The translations under genes and the position numbers were made by a program. DNA of 64,000 nt from Winogradskyella ludwigii (GTDB taxonomy: Bacteria > Bacteroidota > Bacteroidia > Flavobacteriales > Flavobacteriaceae). Positions 63,616 to 64,000 of this stretch are shown one piece after another (position 1 is the stretch's first letter; each line of letters begins with the position of its first letter). Below the pieces are notes generated by a model. That model was not told the DNA's origin and did not search any database. It was given only the letters and a program-made list of their open reading frames with translations. The stretch is taken from NCBI RefSeq assembly GCF_013403985.1, contig NZ_JABFDF010000001.1:1178001-1242000 (forward strand). Reading direction: 5' to 3'.

Positions 63616-64000
63616 ATGAAAAAAATAGCTATTATTCCTGCAAGAGGCGGAAGCAAGCGCATACCAAGAAAGAATATAAAACGCTTTATAGATAAGCCTA
63701 TAATTGCCTATTCTATTGAAGCAGCAGTTAAAAGTAACCTTTTTGATGAGGTCATGGTATCTACAGATGATGCTGAAATTGCTGAAATTGCTAAAACTTA
63801 TGGAGCCAAAGTTCCTTTTTTACGCAGTGATGTTAACTCTAATGATGTAGCAACTACAATAGACGTTATTGCCGAAGTCATAGAAGCATATAAAAAAGTA
63901 GGTCAGGAATTTGATTATACCTGTTGCATATATCCATGCGCACCATTTGTAACAGCACAGATTTTATCTTCAAGTTATAATAAGCTTAAAGCTGATGATT
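63616..64000 (+). CDS. pseF: Pseudaminic acid cytidylyltransferase (PseF-like), 5' part
   Basis: The frame from ATG 63616 runs off the window (128 codons seen). The N-terminal IPARGGSKRIPRKNIKRF is the nucleotide-binding motif of CMP-nonulosonate synthetases, and VMVSTDDAEIAEIAKTYGA and YPCAPFVT are also typical. It activates a nonulosonic acid with CTP. No aminotransferase gene (pseC) separates it from pseB. Confidence 0.88.
   Translation, partial: MKKIAIIPARGGSKRIPRKNIKRFIDKPIIAYSIEAAVKSNLFDEVMVSTDDAEIAEIAKTYGAKVPFLRSDVNSNDVATTIDVIAEVIEAYKKVGQEFDYTCCIYPCAPFVTAQILSSSYNKLKADD

Overview
The window is a stretch of chromosome from a member of the Flavobacteriaceae (Bacteroidota), probably marine; I do not assign a genus. 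Reasons: strongly AT-rich DNA, almost no Shine-Dalgarno sequences, many Bacteroidota-type -7 boxes (TAnnTTTG) upstream of genes, and family-typical proteins (CarboxypepD_reg plus TonB-dependent-type beta-barrel, DUF4175, DUF4837, GldL-like motifs, GlnS with a C-terminal extension, an S41/RnpA pair, a tatA-M23-GH3 neighbourhood). No insertion sequence, prophage or CRISPR array was seen.

Layout. 1-390 is the 3' end of lepA. 456-4611 (minus) is an outer-membrane receptor/LytS-type kinase/LytTR regulator operon. 4757-10113 is an ion and bicarbonate block: a cation:proton antiporter, divergent from a universal stress protein-SulP transporter pair, then a DUF202 membrane protein. 10284-14582 holds a metallo-hydrolase, a subtilisin-like lipoprotein and an M1 peptidase lipoprotein. 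14694-15949 is a two-piece ThrE-type exporter. 16191-19175 is rnpA, an S41 protease and a double OmpA-domain protein. 19194-21933 (minus) is a lipoprotein hydrolase, an ElaA-like acetyltransferase, a CDF metal exporter and rpiB.

21934-22912 is a gene-free, very AT-rich region between divergent rpiB and rnr. It has DnaA-box-like sequences, an iterated TGTTAATA motif and perfect inverted repeats, and is a good candidate for the replication origin. In support, two parS-like palindromes flank mnmG about 18-20 kb away (40970-40985 and 42935-42950), and rnpA and mnmG, classic origin neighbours in other phyla, lie on either side.

22913-28262 is rnr followed by small envelope or membrane proteins. 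28260-28687 is a tandem array of ~103-bp units made of terminator plus tRNA 3'-end-like sequence, ending in an intact tRNA-Cys. 28771-36716 holds folB, a Zn-ribbon protein, glnS, a CarboxypepD_reg protein, an SPFH protein and gltX. 36889-49995 holds DUF4175, ybeY, mnmG, a methyltransferase, an OmpH/Skp-like lipoprotein, holB, pgk, a LysM transglycosylase and a DUF4837 lipoprotein. 50056-54443 holds tatA, an M23 peptidase, a GH3-family protein and a conserved protein with a nucleoside-phosphorylase-like signature.

54447-64000 is a surface-polysaccharide locus: a Wzz-like protein, dTDP-rhamnose genes (rfbB, then rfbACD), UDP-ManNAcA genes (wecB, wecC), a lipoprotein, and the start of pseudaminic-acid-type synthesis (pseB, partial pseF). 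The products would supply dTDP-L-rhamnose, UDP-ManNAcA and a CMP-nonulosonate to a cell-surface glycan or glycoprotein.
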